A DNA stretch of 64,000 nucleotides from Sequoia sempervirens (taxonomy: Eukaryota > Streptophyta > Pinopsida > Cupressales > Cupressaceae): contig VDFB02358134.1 in the NCBI GenBank assembly GCA_007258455.2, forward strand, positions 216,427,565-216,491,564. Reading direction: 5' to 3'. The notes beneath the pieces were generated by a model that saw only the letters and a list, made by a program, of their open reading frames with translations, made no database searches and had not been told where the DNA came from. A program made the translations under genes and the position numbers. Shown in pieces: positions 46,015 through 58,400 of this stretch (position 1 is the stretch's first letter; each line of letters starts with the position of its first letter).

Positions 46015-46966
46015 GGAATGCACTCATTGCGTTGGTTCAAAGAATAAATGGTGTCGATCAAAGCCAAAATTTTTTGGATTTCAAAATCTTGCCCCACTAC
46101 TTCCCAGTGAGAGAAAACATGCCACCATAATGCCCCCTCAAGAGATTGGATGAATTTTTTTATTTTTTGGGTGATCTCACGATAAAAGAGGACAAGGTTC
46201 CCGATAGGTCCAAAAAGGCTCTAGGAGGCCAAAAACGTGTTTAAATGCAAAAAAATGATGTAAAACAGGCCTCAACTAGACAAAAATAGGTTCAAGAGTT
46301 CAAAACTCTAGCAGGATAGCCAATCAGGGTGAAAAAACCCTAATTTTCAAGCTTAAAAGGCTCCGAGGGGTCACTTTCAATTCACTTTCACACACAACCC
46401 TTTGGAAATTTTGAGATTTGAGCTTTGAAATTTTGACGAGATGGCACAATGACAGCTCCCGATGTACATTTCTGATCGAGTCCGGATATACCAATGACCA
46501 CCTGACATTGGGGCACCAGTAAGTGATCCTTACTTGAGCTTCATTTTTTGTTTTTCGCATTCATTTAATGCTTTTAAACTTAGTTCTTCTATAGTGGTGC
46601 TATATAACACTGCTTGAAAAACAAACTGCACCACTCAGTGTTCCAAACTGACTCACCATCGCAGACTACGCCGCGACGGTGGAGTCTGGAGTTTGGAAAC
46701 TAACTACAAACTCTGATGCTGATGCCCTTGCCAGCGGCGTCATTTTAAAGTGCGACGCGACGATACCCTTTTAAACATGAATCTTCCCAAACTATGCCGC
46801 TTGGCAGAAAAGTGCACCGCGATGGTGCTCTTTCAGAGTTTAGCTCTCCAGCGTCGCAGTTTGAAAATTTCAAACTGTGACGCCTTAACAGATAGCAACG
46901 TTGGGGTGGTTTTTTGGACACTCAGAATGAAATTTTTGATATTTTTTAACATGATGACCTTTCCTG
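46015..46966. other. Element B 3' region, CpG-rich leader of the antisense gene
   Basis: Non-coding. At 46640-46960 base composition becomes CpG-rich (GACTACGCCGCGACGG, AGTGCGACGCGACG) compared with the AT-rich surroundings. A near-perfect palindrome, GCGTCGCAGTTTGAAA..TTTCAAACTGTGACGC, lies at 46851-46883. It could be the promoter or leader of the plus-strand PMD gene that follows. Confidence 0.45.
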
Positions 46967-48720
46967 ATGCAGGACGCAGCGAGGGAGCTCTATTCTTGGG
47001 AGCAAAAATTGTGGGAGATCTTCAGTTACCTGCGAGACCTTAGCGACAGGGAGCAGGATCGACTACAGGACATGGGACTGTGGTATATTGCACACGCAAC
47101 AACCGTGCGAACCCACCTTAGGATGATGTCAGCGCTTGCCGAGAGATGGCACAGTGAGACCTCATCATTCCACCTTCCTATTGGCAAGGCCACCATCACC
47201 TTAGAGGACGTGTGGCGCATCCTTAGATTGCCAATTCATTATTGATGAGTTATCTTTGATATGGATGCCAGGTGGGATGCTTGTCACTTAGTCCTTGGCA
47301 TAGATGAGGTTATGTTCTACGAGGGCCAGATAGAGCTGGAGTGCCATAGGATGCTCACATCACCATTTCATCTAGTGGTTGCAGCGATCATCTCAGGTGT
47401 CATTGCCCCAGATCGATGAGGCCGATATTTTAGTCCCAGCTGGGGACTCTGCTGGGAGCGGAAGGTTCACAATAGACCAGCTCATTTTTCTTGGGGGCCT
47501 ATTCTTCTAGCCTCGCTCTATAGAGACTTACACGAGTACGTCTACCTCAATGATAGAGCACTCGATCAGATGTTACACTTCTCCACGTTTGGGCATGGGA
47601 GCACATCATCGTTCTCTGGCCATGAGTCATTGCAGTACCGATGGGGCCTGATGATCCCCTAGTGTGGCATTACAGAGGTGGTGTGTCCTTCACACACACA
47701 GGCGAGCATGGATTCCTCATTGGAGGAGGGTGCTAGATGAGATGCAGGTTTTTACTTGGCACCCATACCTAGGTCGTCTTGGATGGGCCGATGATGCAGA
47801 GCATATTTTCTTTACCCGCTAGGATTGCTTCATGTAGGGGCGAGAGCATATGATGGTGGAGAGATAACTACCGGGGCGAGTCTAGCGTCAGTTCGGTGAG
47901 GTACAGGACCAGCCAGATGACATCTATGTGACCATATTTTCCTACATTGTATCACAAGGCTCATGGGGGAAATACATTCCTACTTCTGAGGCAGTGGATA
48001 GCTTTAGACAGTTGGTGGCCCAGCCTTGGGTATATGATTAGGGACCCGTAGATCCAGGCATGACACAGGCCTACAGAGATTGGTTTCAGCCACCCTTGCA
48101 GTTGACAGTTCGAGGAGCACCCTCCAGTCAATGGAGATCGAGGGGCAGAGGGGGAGGATGAGGACATAGAGATGGTGTGCAGTAGGATTAGCCAGTCGGG
48201 GCTCCAGTTCATCCAGTCTAGGATGATGTTCAGATGCAGGACCAAGAGTAGGTGCCAGCCAGGCAACAGGATCAGGCAGATGTGCCACCACGAGCTGAGG
48301 GTGAGGATCAGCCTCATGTGCAACCCACACAAGCACAACTAGTAGGGCAGCCAGATCCCAGAGATGCAATGATTGCATAGCTGCAGGCTCAGGTTCAGAC
48401 CTTGACGAGGTAGAGGGATCAAGCCACGACCGAGAGAGACTAGGCCATTTTGCAGAGATAGGTTGCAGAGCTACAGGTAGCCATAGAGATGGGCCAGAAA
48501 CAATAGCTGGAGAGCATGGAAGCCTCCTCCTCTCAGAGTACAATGTCCCTTCACTCTTACAGGGAGGCCATCCAGGAGGTGGACTATTACTGTATGCACT
48601 ATCATTAGGCCGTACCCAGAGTAGAGTGTGCCCCAGATTACTCACAGCGGACCAGCCACAAACTAGTAGAGGGTCACGGTGATAGGGGCGAGGGCAGCAG
48701 ACAGGACGGGTAGACTTCAT
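46967..48720 (+). pseudogene. Plant mobile domain (PMD) gene, antisense inside gypsy element B
   Basis: Plus-strand frames with the hallmark order of the plant mobile (aminotransferase-like) domain: ALAERWHSETSSFHLPIGKA, TITLEDVWRILRLPIH, two stops, then VIFDMDARWDACHLVLG, RGRYFSPSWG-like segment near 47420, FSWGPILLASLYRDLHEYVY (47490-47540), VWAWEHIIVLWP (47595-47630, shifted frame) and a RYRP/LVWHYRGG-like part near 47650-47690. The C-terminal part (48100-48700) is Gln/Glu-rich and polar. Family members such as MAIN/MAIL1 act in transcriptional control, and related copies are carried by transposons. This one is antisense to gag-pol, between integrase and the 3' LTR, the place where some Tat elements carry an antisense ORF. 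Stops and at least two frameshifts show decay. Confidence 0.82.
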
Positions 48721-51650
48721 TTTGATCGAGATGATATTTTTGTGCCATATGGGCTCATTTTTGATAGCCCGTTGGGCCTTTTTGTACTCATTGACACACA
48801 TGTATAGTGATCCAATTATTTTGTATTATGACAGTTACCTGATGATGATTTTGATACGATGTGATGTGTATCATTTATTTATGCATTTATGGATGGTTCT
48901 ATTTCTATATGCTATGCAATGATGTTATGGTGTGATGTGATGTATATATGGATGCATTTATTTCTAATGATGTATGCATTATGAATAGATCTTATATTAT
49001 GTTGTTTATACATGATATGCAGATGGATTTATATGATATGTAATATGGATGGATGATGATGTAATCTATATGATGATTTATTTATGTTGATGTAAATGAT
49101 ATGATATGTGATATGAAATGGATAATGTAATATGCAAAATGATATGGAGATGATTTATGGTGTATACGCGAAATGATATGTGAATCATGTGTGAATCATG
49201 CTTATATAAAATTATTATGGATGGATGCACGCTTTTAATGTAATGTATTTTTATGTTCCTATTATGCTTATAATGCTATGGAATGATTTATGCAATGAAA
49301 TGCAAAAATGATTATGATGTGGTTATTTATGAGATGCATTGATGATGTAAATGAGATGGTTTTAAGATGCTTAGAATAACAAATATATTATCCTAAACAT
49401 GTTAAATGATAATGTAATGTATGTGATGCATTTAATGCAACGTGGTATGGTGATGCTTTATGCAAAATGAATGTTATGCGATGGTTTATGTGATGAATGC
49501 GATGTGATGGAAAAAAGTGGATGTAATGTAATGAGAAAGGGATGTAATGTGGTGAAAAATGGATGTGCTTATTTATGGAAAATGCTTATAATAAGTTTAT
49601 ATGATGATGAAAATGTAATGCATATGTTTCCTATATAATATGTTTATGCAATATGCTAATGATTTGTGGATGTGGGATCGATGACGACGACGACGATGAT
49701 TAACTGTCATAATACCTTGTTAGCATGATGAGCAAGAAGGGATGAAAGAGAAGAAGACATTTCAACAAGACATACGATGATGAATATGCAAATTATGATG
49801 ACTTCTTTCTGAGGAGTTAGGATTTTCAAAGGGCCAATTTCCTTATGTTTGATAACACACGTGGTATGATGCATCAAGGTATAGAGAAATAGGATGGTGT
49901 TGTAGCTAGCATGATGGACTTTGACTTGACAAATAGATAGGAATATTCTTGTTCACACCTAACATATGAAAACCTTGCTAGGATGCACTTTAGAAGTTTT
50001 AAACATCTCATACCAAAACATGGAAAGGTATAACCTATCAATGCAATAGTCAACAAGCTGTCCAAAACACCCTCCATACATTTCTAGCAAAGCAAGTATT
50101 CACCAAGTTATTATAAGAACGTCCAACAAGCACAACAGAAAAAAGATAATGATCATTGCCCCATTCCTATTTCTCTAAATCCTCTATTTGGATATCATCG
50201 AGAGGTCCTTGGAATGAGCACAATAAGATAAGTCAAAGGACAAAGATAAAGTAAACAAACAAGCTAATGTTCTTCAATACTGCTAACCAAAAGGGAATGG
50301 TTTTCAAGGATAAGAATCAAAACTATTTCCAAAAGATAATTCCCATTGTAGGAAGGATACATCCTAGGACATGTTAGTGGATGGCAGCATGCCATTTCAT
50401 TTATCCTAAGTGTTATTTCAAATGATTGATATGGGACCAATTGGATGATGGGTTATCGATACCAAGAGTTGACCAACTTGCTTATGTACTGAGTTAAACC
50501 TGAGACTTGACCTTTTGAGTTTTCACTTTTCACCTGCTAGAATTGTTTCTGATTGTTTCACCAAAGGCTGAGGATGATGATCATTTATTATGAGTGATGT
50601 TATTGCAGGTGTAAGCGAGATGAGGCAGATGGATTTTTTTCAAATATTTGGATGTTTTTGGAGTTTTGCAATGTTTTGAGGCTGTTTTTGGTATTTTTTG
50701 AGATTTTCAAATGTTTTGATTTTTGATTTTTGAATGTTTTTGGGGTTTTCTGAGATTTTGACCAAGAGACTAACCTAAGGACCTATCCTAGGGGCCTCGG
50801 GGGCTGATCAACAGATTAGCCTTGCCTACGTTATACACAGAGAGACCACGTAGTTTGACTGATGACTTGACCAATTTACAAATGAAGATATACATGATGA
50901 CATGTCAGTTTATTATGACGAACTCCTACAGGTCTGACCTAAGTGTCTCGGGGGATGATCAAAGATCAACCTTTCCTATGTTCAAGGCTTAGAGACCTAT
51001 AGTTTGACAAGATGATTCTATTTTTGACTTTTTGACTGACTTTTTGACTTGTTTTTGGGATTTTGATATGTTTTGAATGTTTTTGGATTTTGGTGCTTTT
51101 TCAATGTTTTTGGATTTTTCTGATTTTAGGACTTCAAGAATATACATGAATCTAATCCAATAAGAACATGCCCCCAGCGTGATGCAATAGAATACTCCGA
51201 TAAAGGCAAGACAAACTAACCTTGAGGATGGGCCAAGTAGTACTAGGAGGGATCATGATATGAACACAGAACTAAGCTATGGTGTGGATTTCAAATGGAT
51301 GGGTGATGGATGGAGATCTGAATGCGATGGATGATGGAAGCGTAATGGATTGGATGATGTAGAACAAACTGTAAAGATCTTGGTGGATGAAAAGTGCTTA
51401 TTTACACAAGGCACCTATTTTCTAGGTTTTCACCAAGGTACCTGTCCAAAGTGCCACCGAAGTGGTTTTCACCAGAGGACAATTTTTCTCTTTACTGTTT
51501 TTAATCCTTTTTTTGATTTTTTTTTTTTTGTTTTGATTTATTTTTGTTGTCACCAAGACACCTCTTTGCCAGGTTTTCACCAAAGTAACCATTTTTTCAA
51601 GACATTTTTTGATTTTTTTTTTTTTGATTTTTGGTTCTATACCTTGAAAG
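48721..51650. other. Low-complexity spacer of gypsy element B
   Basis: From 48790 to 49700 the DNA is a degenerate ATG/GAT/TAT-rich array (GATGATG, ATGGATGGATG, TGATATG) with stop codons everywhere. From 49700 to 50640 it is non-coding of mixed composition. At 50640-50760 and 51030-51125 T/G-rich reiterations of TTTTTGGATTTTG occur. A segment of about 150 bp around CCTCGGGGGCTGATCAACAG (50770-50870) is repeated in diverged form at 50930-51010. T-rich runs lie at 51500-51630. Confidence 0.55.
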
Positions 51651-51651
51651 A

Positions 51652-52660
51652 TTAGGCATAAAACTTTTTCAGATGAGAGCTGTTCATGGGTTCTTGTAGG
51701 GGTTCCCCTTTGGGTGTTGATAACTGATATGCCCCTGACTTATAGCTTGTTGTGATAAAAAATGGTCCCAACCAATTGAGTTCAAATTTTCCTTTGTTGT
51801 TTGGATTTGGGATGTCCTTCTGATTCTCCTTTAGTACCGGTTTTCTAACTTGGAATGTTCTGCTTTTGATTTTCTTGTTATAGCTCCTCTTGAGTCTATT
51901 CTGATAGACTTGAAAATGATTTAAAGCATCTATACGCCACTCATCCAATAGCTCCAGCTCATACAGTCTTGATACTCAATATTCTTCATCCGTGATGAGG
52001 TTTTGTAGTGATATTCTTAGTGACGAGAGCTCGATCTCAATGGGGAGTACTGCTTCTGATCCGTAGACTAAGGAGAAGGGGGTGGCATTGGTGGGTGTGT
52101 GGATGCTGGTTCGGTAGGACCAGAAGGAGGGATTGAGCTACAGATGCTAGTCACGACTTGCGTCATTAACTGTTTTCTTGAGGATTTTCAAAATGGTTTT
52201 ATTTGTGGCTTCTGCTTGGCCATTACCTTGGGGATACTATGGGGTGGAGAAGTGATGTTGGATTTTGAATTTTTCACATAGGTTGCAGACATCTTGATTC
52301 TTGAATGGTGTCCCATTATCTGAGATAACGGCTTGTGGGACACCATAGCGACAAATGAGATAGTTCACGATGAACTTTGATATCTACTTCTCCGTTATAT
52401 ATGTCATGGATATGGCTTCCACCCACTTGGTAAAGTACTCAGTGGCTGTTATGATGAACATGTGGCCATTCAATGAAGTGGGAGTGATTTTTGCAATGAG
52501 ATTGAGTCCCCACTGCGAAAAGGGCCATCGTGTGATGATGGGATGAAGTTCTTGAGCTGGAGAATGGATGAGGTCCCCATGTTGTTGACATTATAGACAC
52601 CTTCTGACATAGTCATGTGCCTCTCTTTCCATTGTAGGCCAATAATATCCCATCCTCAGT
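51652..52660 (-). pseudogene. Gypsy element B integrase
   Basis: Integrase read in two frames on the minus strand. Motifs in order: zinc-binding end CIKCQQHGD, then WPFSQWGLNLIAKI, where the first catalytic Asp is Asn, then AVISDNGTPFKNQ (second Asp), GNGQAEATNKTILK (Glu), LVYGSEAVLPIEI, and the C-terminal domain KFELNWLGPFFITTSYKSGAYQL ending SSHLKKFYA at 51652. Stops near 52380 and 52140 and the Asp-to-Asn change make it inactive. No chromodomain, as expected for Tat elements. Confidence 0.87.
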
Positions 52661-52989
52661 AGTTTCTTGGCTAGGGTCATTCCACTCGAGTGTGAACCAC
52701 ATATGCCATTATGTACTTCAGTTAAAGTGGTCAATTCCTCCTCAACATTTAAACGGCATAGTAAGGTTCCCTCTATGCTTCTATGGTATAAGGTATTTCC
52801 TAGGATGATGAATTGGGATGCCTTTTTGACAAAGGTTCATTTTAAGGTTGAAGGTAAATCAGCAGGTATGACCCCTATTTGTAGGTAGGTATAAATTTCA
52901 TGGTACTAGGGATCACTGGGACCAACAATTTCACACACAAACTATGATTCTGGTACCTCGAATGCGGGCATGTGAAGCTGCTCTACCAA

Positions 52990-53400
52990 GAATTCATGTT
53001 TTAGAACGTTGTGAGGAATGTCCAGTGGGGATCCAATTGTTTCCATGGCGTCTACTGCTCTGTTGTTGGCTCTGGGTATATTCTCAAATGTGATCTCAAT
53101 AAAGGATTCCTTTAGAGTCTCCACTAGTTTCTTGTATGGAGTGAGCTTATCATCCTTAGTCTGGTATTCACCGTTCACTTGGTTTATTATCAATTGAGAG
53201 TCTTCGTATACCCTAAGGGCCATGATGTGCCACTGTACTACTATTCTGAGACCTATGGTTAAAGCCTTGTATTCTGCTATGTTGTTGGTGCAGGGAAACG
53301 TCAATTTATAGGACCTTGGTATTCAGTCCCCTTGTGGGGTGATAAAGAAGACACTGAATCCTGATCCATGTTACGTGTATGAGCCATCAAAGTAAAGTTT
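52990..53400 (-). pseudogene. Archaeal-type RNase H of gypsy element B
   Basis: Tat-lineage second RNase H in its usual place between the RT-linked RNase H and integrase. Motifs: LYFDGSYT (first Asp), CTNNIAEYKALTIGL (Glu), VYEDSQLIINQVNGEY (Asp), RANNRAVDAM (final Asp). All four acidic residues are present, but stops occur between the first and second motifs. Compare element A, where the same domain lies before RT. Confidence 0.85.
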
Positions 53401-53469
53401 CCAGTGGTTAGCTATGTTGATATTGAAGATGGATTCGTTTGGAAACTCTGAGATGAGAGGATTCTCTGA

Positions 53470-53732
53470 ATAGATTGGTGCTTCTACAAGCTAATCTGTG
53501 ATGACTTGGCCTTTGAATGCTTTCCGCTCTACGTATTCAATGTCATACTCTAATAGTATCATGACCCATTTAGCCATTCTACTAGTGAGCATTTCCTTTG
53601 ATAGTAAGTACTTGAGAGGGTCGATTTTGGCGATGATTTTTATTTTGTGTGCCAACATCTAATGTCTGAATTTCTGTGAACCAAACACTACTGATAAACA
53701 TGCTTTGTCAATGAATGAATAATTTAACTCAT
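53470..53732 (-). pseudogene. Gypsy element B RNase H, C-terminal part
   Basis: LNYSFIDKACLSVVFGSQKF directly after the insertion point, then a stop, MLAHKIKIIAKIDPLKYLLS and RMAKWVMILLEYDIEYVE. It continues the RNase H whose N-terminal part lies at 61185-61440 on the other side of the nested Copia element. Confidence 0.87.
53728..53732. other. Target-site duplication of the nested Copia element, left copy
   Basis: CTCAT directly before the Copia LTR; the matching copy is at 61185-61189. Confidence 0.92.
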
Positions 53733-55368
53733 TGTAAGGAAAGCAGAGGTACAGAAACACTTTCCTAACGTCAAAAACTACAGGGAAGAATGCAGACAGT
53801 ACTTTTAATTTTCTAATTACAGTCCAACTAAGACACACATGAAAGATTTACAGAAACAGAAAAAATACACAAATACAAATGAACACCAAATTTATGTGGG
53901 AAAACCCTATCGGGAAAACACCCACCACACCAAGCTGAATCTCTTTATATTTCAGTAATAAAAAAATTACATACAATGTAGAGATACAACTCTCTAGTAT
54001 TAGTTTACAGTAGCTTCATTCACTATTTATCCAGTTACAGAAAAATGCTCTCAAGAATCTGATCCACATCTCATTAGAATTGATCTGCTTTTATCTTATC
54101 GCATTCTAATTTTTCTCTTATGTTCATTCTTATCCACCATTGCCTAGCATAGACAATTTCCTTTCAAGCAATTGATTTTTCCCTACATGCAGTTTAGCTC
54201 CAGCGTCATAACTGTTGCAAAAATAAAACCGCCAACTATTTGAATTTTGCTTCCTTTGATTGGTCCACGAGACGCCACATAGGAAGGTCAAACAGTCAAA
54301 GGAAACATTCAACCTTGTTGGCATGTCGGTGAGACACTAACAATGTCTCCCCAATGCCACAAAGTCTTCATATCGATATCGGCATAAGTCCCAAAAGTCG
54401 GCAAGACATTATAACGAGCGCCATGAGTCATACCGAATCCATCGACATCTAATGCATTTTTATCAGCAAGAGATTCCTCCATCAGCAAGAAATTTTACCA
54501 ATGCTCACAAGTCATATCGATTTCAACTTTGCCATCAGCAAGACTTTACCATTCGCCAAGAGTTCTCATCAAGTCTCCTCAAGTTTCACCAAAGCACCTG
54601 ACAGTCGGCAAGACATTCATCTTTCGCTGAGACTTCATTCTGAGCACAACCAAGTCTTACCGAGTCGACAAGACTTATGTCTTTCGCCAAGACCTTTCAC
54701 CGAGTGAACAAGTCATCCTGAAGACTATCGGCAAGATTTTTCTTCGATCGCTGAGACCTCATACCGAGTATTTAAGTCATACCAAAACCATCCAAGAGTT
54801 GGCGAGACTTATCACTTTTTCCAAGACCTTATATCGAGGTCTTGTGTCACCGTGAAGGCACCAAGTGAATACTCCCATCGGTGAGACCTTTCTTCATCAC
54901 TGGGACATCTTATTGAAATCTCCACCATCAGCGAGACTTCACATAGTCGCTGAGAGATCTCCCCGAGATCCTTGTGTTACCATGATAGCCATATGCTATC
55001 GGTGAGACATTCTCTAGTCGTTGGGACTTCTCCCCAAGACCCTAGTGTTTCCCTGACATCCGCTTTGATAACCGATAGCAACCTTTGTTGGTGAGACATT
55101 TCATATCAAAAAGACTACATACCGACAACCTAAGTCTCCCTGATAACTATGAGTGAAAAACAATCAGCGAGAGAAACAACAGTCGGTGAGAGATCTTGCC
55201 GAGTCTCCATGTCATAGCGATAGGTCAGCAAGACCAAAACCATGTCACAACGACTAGGGAATTTCAACAAGATTCATAACAGTTAGTCGGCCAGACATGA
55301 ATAATGTCACAATGACCTTGTCTTTCAGGAGTTCCATGTTAGTATGGATTGAGGCACATATTCCAACA
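53733..55368 (-). mobile_element. 3' LTR of nested Copia element
   Basis: 1,636 bp, TGTAAGGAAAG to TATTCCAACA on this strand. It matches 59544-61184 along its length, with about one difference in 13 bases over the first 170. The central 900 bases (54310-55260) are built from reiterated phrases of the type CGGCAAGACATT, CGCTGAGACCTCAT and CCGAGTCGACAAGAC, at irregular spacing of 25-50 bases. Confidence 0.95.
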
Positions 55369-55380
55369 ATCTCCCACTTG
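55369..55380 (-). other. Polypurine tract of nested Copia element
   Basis: The minus strand reads GTCAAGTGGGAGAT immediately before TGTTGGAATA of the LTR, the standard Copia arrangement. Confidence 0.85.
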
Positions 55381-55420
55381 ACGAAGACCTTACTGACAAC
55401 TCCAGGGCATAATAAAACTA

Positions 55421-58400
55421 CTAGAATTCATGGGCCAAGAGGCCCATTGAACTGGCACACCAACTGAACTTGTCTATACTCACAGGCTTCGTCAATGCAT
55501 CTGCAACATTTTCTAGAGTATCCACTTTCTCCAAAGATACCTTCCCATCCTCCACGATATCTCGTACAAAGTGATACTATACATCTATATGTTTCGTCCT
55601 AGCATGGAAAGTAGGATTCTTTGCCAAACATATAGCACTCTGACCGTCATAGTAAATAGTAATTTTTCCTGCATTAAAACCAATGTTAGAACACAAACGT
55701 TTTAACTAGATTGCTTCTTTACATGCATGTGTAGCTGCCATGTATTTTTCCTCTCTAGTGGACAAAGCGACTACAGCCTGCCGCTTGCTCATCCAACTCA
55801 CTGCACCACCATTCATCATGAAAACATATCCATTGGTGGATCTTCTGCTATTAATGTCCCCTGCCCAATCAGAGTCCACATAACCTTGAATACTAAGAGT
55901 CCTCTGAGATTCAACCAAGTTCCCATGGTAGCACAAAGCATAGTCTGAAGTACCCTTCAGATATCTAAACACTCTCTTCACAGCATCCCAATGTGTCCTC
56001 CCAGGATTAGCCATAAAATGACTAAGAACTCCCACTACTTGGGCAATGTCTAGACTTATACAGACCATTGCATACATTAGACTACCAACTGCACTAACAT
56101 ATGACACACTAGTCATGTCCTCCATCTCAGTAGGATATTTTGGACAATCCTCAACAGATAGCTTTGTTCCCTGCATAACTGGAACAACTAGCTGCTTGCA
56201 ATCAGTCATACAAAATCTCTCTAGAATAGTCATGATATACTTATGAGCTGACTGAGCCAAAGTTTTCTATTCTCCCTATCCCTGGTTATTTCCATTCCCA
56301 GAATATACCTCACTGCACCAAGATCTTTCATTTTGAACTTTGCAGACAATTGAGACTTAAGATCAGAAATTATTAGCTTACTATTGCCTATGAACAACAT
56401 ATCATCAACATAGAGAGCAATAATAAGGACTTGATCACTTTCAGCTTTGTAATACACATAGTGATCAGATTTTGATCTTACAAATCCTAATGACAAAACA
56501 AAAGTGTCAAACTTTTGGTACCACATTCTAGGAGACTGTTTTAACCCATACAAAGATTTCTTCAACTTGCAAACTAGTCTTTCTTTACCCTTTTCCACAA
56601 AGTGCTCCAGCTGGGACATATAAATTTCTTCTTCAAGATCACCATGAAGAAATTTGTCTTCACATCCATCTATTCAATCTCTAAGTCATACGCTACTGCA
56701 AGTGACAAAAGAAATCTAATAGATGTCAGCTTAGGTACAAGAGAAAAGATTTCTCCATAATCAATTCCCTCTACCTGGGAATAACCTTTTGCAACCAGCC
56801 TTGCTTTATATTTTTCTACACTGCCATCCATACCGATTTTCTTTTTAAATTCCTATTTGCAGCCCACAGCTTTTCAGCCTTTAGGAAATGGCATCAAACT
56901 CTAGGTATCATTCTTTTCTAATGATGCCATTTCTTCATTCATGGCTTCCAACCAAGAGTTTGAATCAGATATTTTAAATGCCTCTTTCACAATCCTAAGT
57001 TCACCAGTGCTAGAAATTAAAGCATAGGCACAAGTGGACTCAATCAAAGAAAACCCATACCTACTAGGTTGCTTTCTTTCACAAGTTGACCTCCTCACAG
57101 GCTGAGGCTAAGGTGGTTCTTCATCTTCTTCAAAACTTTCAGAACTAATTGAGCTCTCCTTAGTATTAGGTACATTTTGATTTTTCAATTCCTCTTTATC
57201 TGGTGTCGGATGAATATTTGCTAGATCCTTTTTCATTTTCTGAGTTATTTTCTGACTATGGACCCAGTGTAGAAGGCTTCAGCTCATGAAAGATAACACT
57301 TCTACTATACAAAACCTTCTCATTCTCAGGATTCCAAAGCTTGTATACTTTTATGCCAACACTATAGCCAATAAAAATACACTTTACAATTTTGTTTTCC
57401 AACTTAGATCTTTTTTCAAACAACACATATGCATATGCCTCACAGCCAAAGACACGAATATGTCTCAGAGAGGGATTCTTTCTAGACCATGCTTCCAAAG
57501 GCATCTTCTCAATAAGAGAAGAGTTAGGAGAACGATTTACCAAGTAACACGCTGTAGAGACTGCTTCAGCCCATAACTTCTCCTCCAAGCCAGCACTGCT
57601 TAGCATACTTCGTGCTCTTGCCATTACTATCCTGTTGAACCTTTCAGCAACTCCGTTTTGCTATGGAGTGTAATGTGTAGTCTTATGTCTTTTAATCCCA
57701 TGATCTGTACAGTACCTTTCAATTTCATCTGAACAAAACTCACCGCCATTGTCAGTCCTTAAACATTTTATTTTCCTACCAGTCTAATTTTCAACAAGGT
57801 TTTTAAATTCCTTAAAGCGGTGAACATGATTTTCTTTTGGAAAATATACAAATGTTCTTCTTGAATAATCATCAATAAAGCGACACATAGTATCTTGATT
57901 TAGACAAAGAAGGAACATTCAACTGGACCAAACACATTAGAATGAATATAATCAAGCAAACTAGAAGATTTGTGAGGACTTGGAATAAAATGAAACATGG
58001 TGTTGCTTTCCATATATGCAATGTTCACAAAATTTGAATTCAAGGTTACAATATTCAAGCCCTTCTACCAGGTTTTTATTTTTCAAGGTTTTTAAACCTT
58101 TCTCACCAATGTGGCCAAGCCTATGATGCCAGAGCATAGTCTTTTCTGCTAGAATTTTAACCTCCATGGAGTTTACACCATCAGAAATGTTCTCCTTCTT
58201 TTCTCCATGAGTAGCTTTTAGTGACTTTGCAGAGACACTATTGCATTGAACAACATGTGCATCCAGCTTGTACAAGGTACCAATTCGAGCACCCCTAGCC
58301 AGCACCATAGAGCCTCTAGTCATCTTGCAGCCATTTCCAGAGAACGTGACCTGCACTCCAATATCATTCATCTTACTTACCAGAAGTAAATTATGAGCCA

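Noticed and set aside
46967..48720. A host MAIN/MAIL gene
   Set aside because: It lies inside a gypsy element, has stops and frameshifts, and is bordered by the polypurine tract and integrase; it is a transposon-borne copy.
48004..48801. 265-codon minus-strand frame opposite the PMD gene
   Set aside because: Shadow of the Gln/Gly-rich tail of the plus-strand PMD frame; no recognisable protein character.
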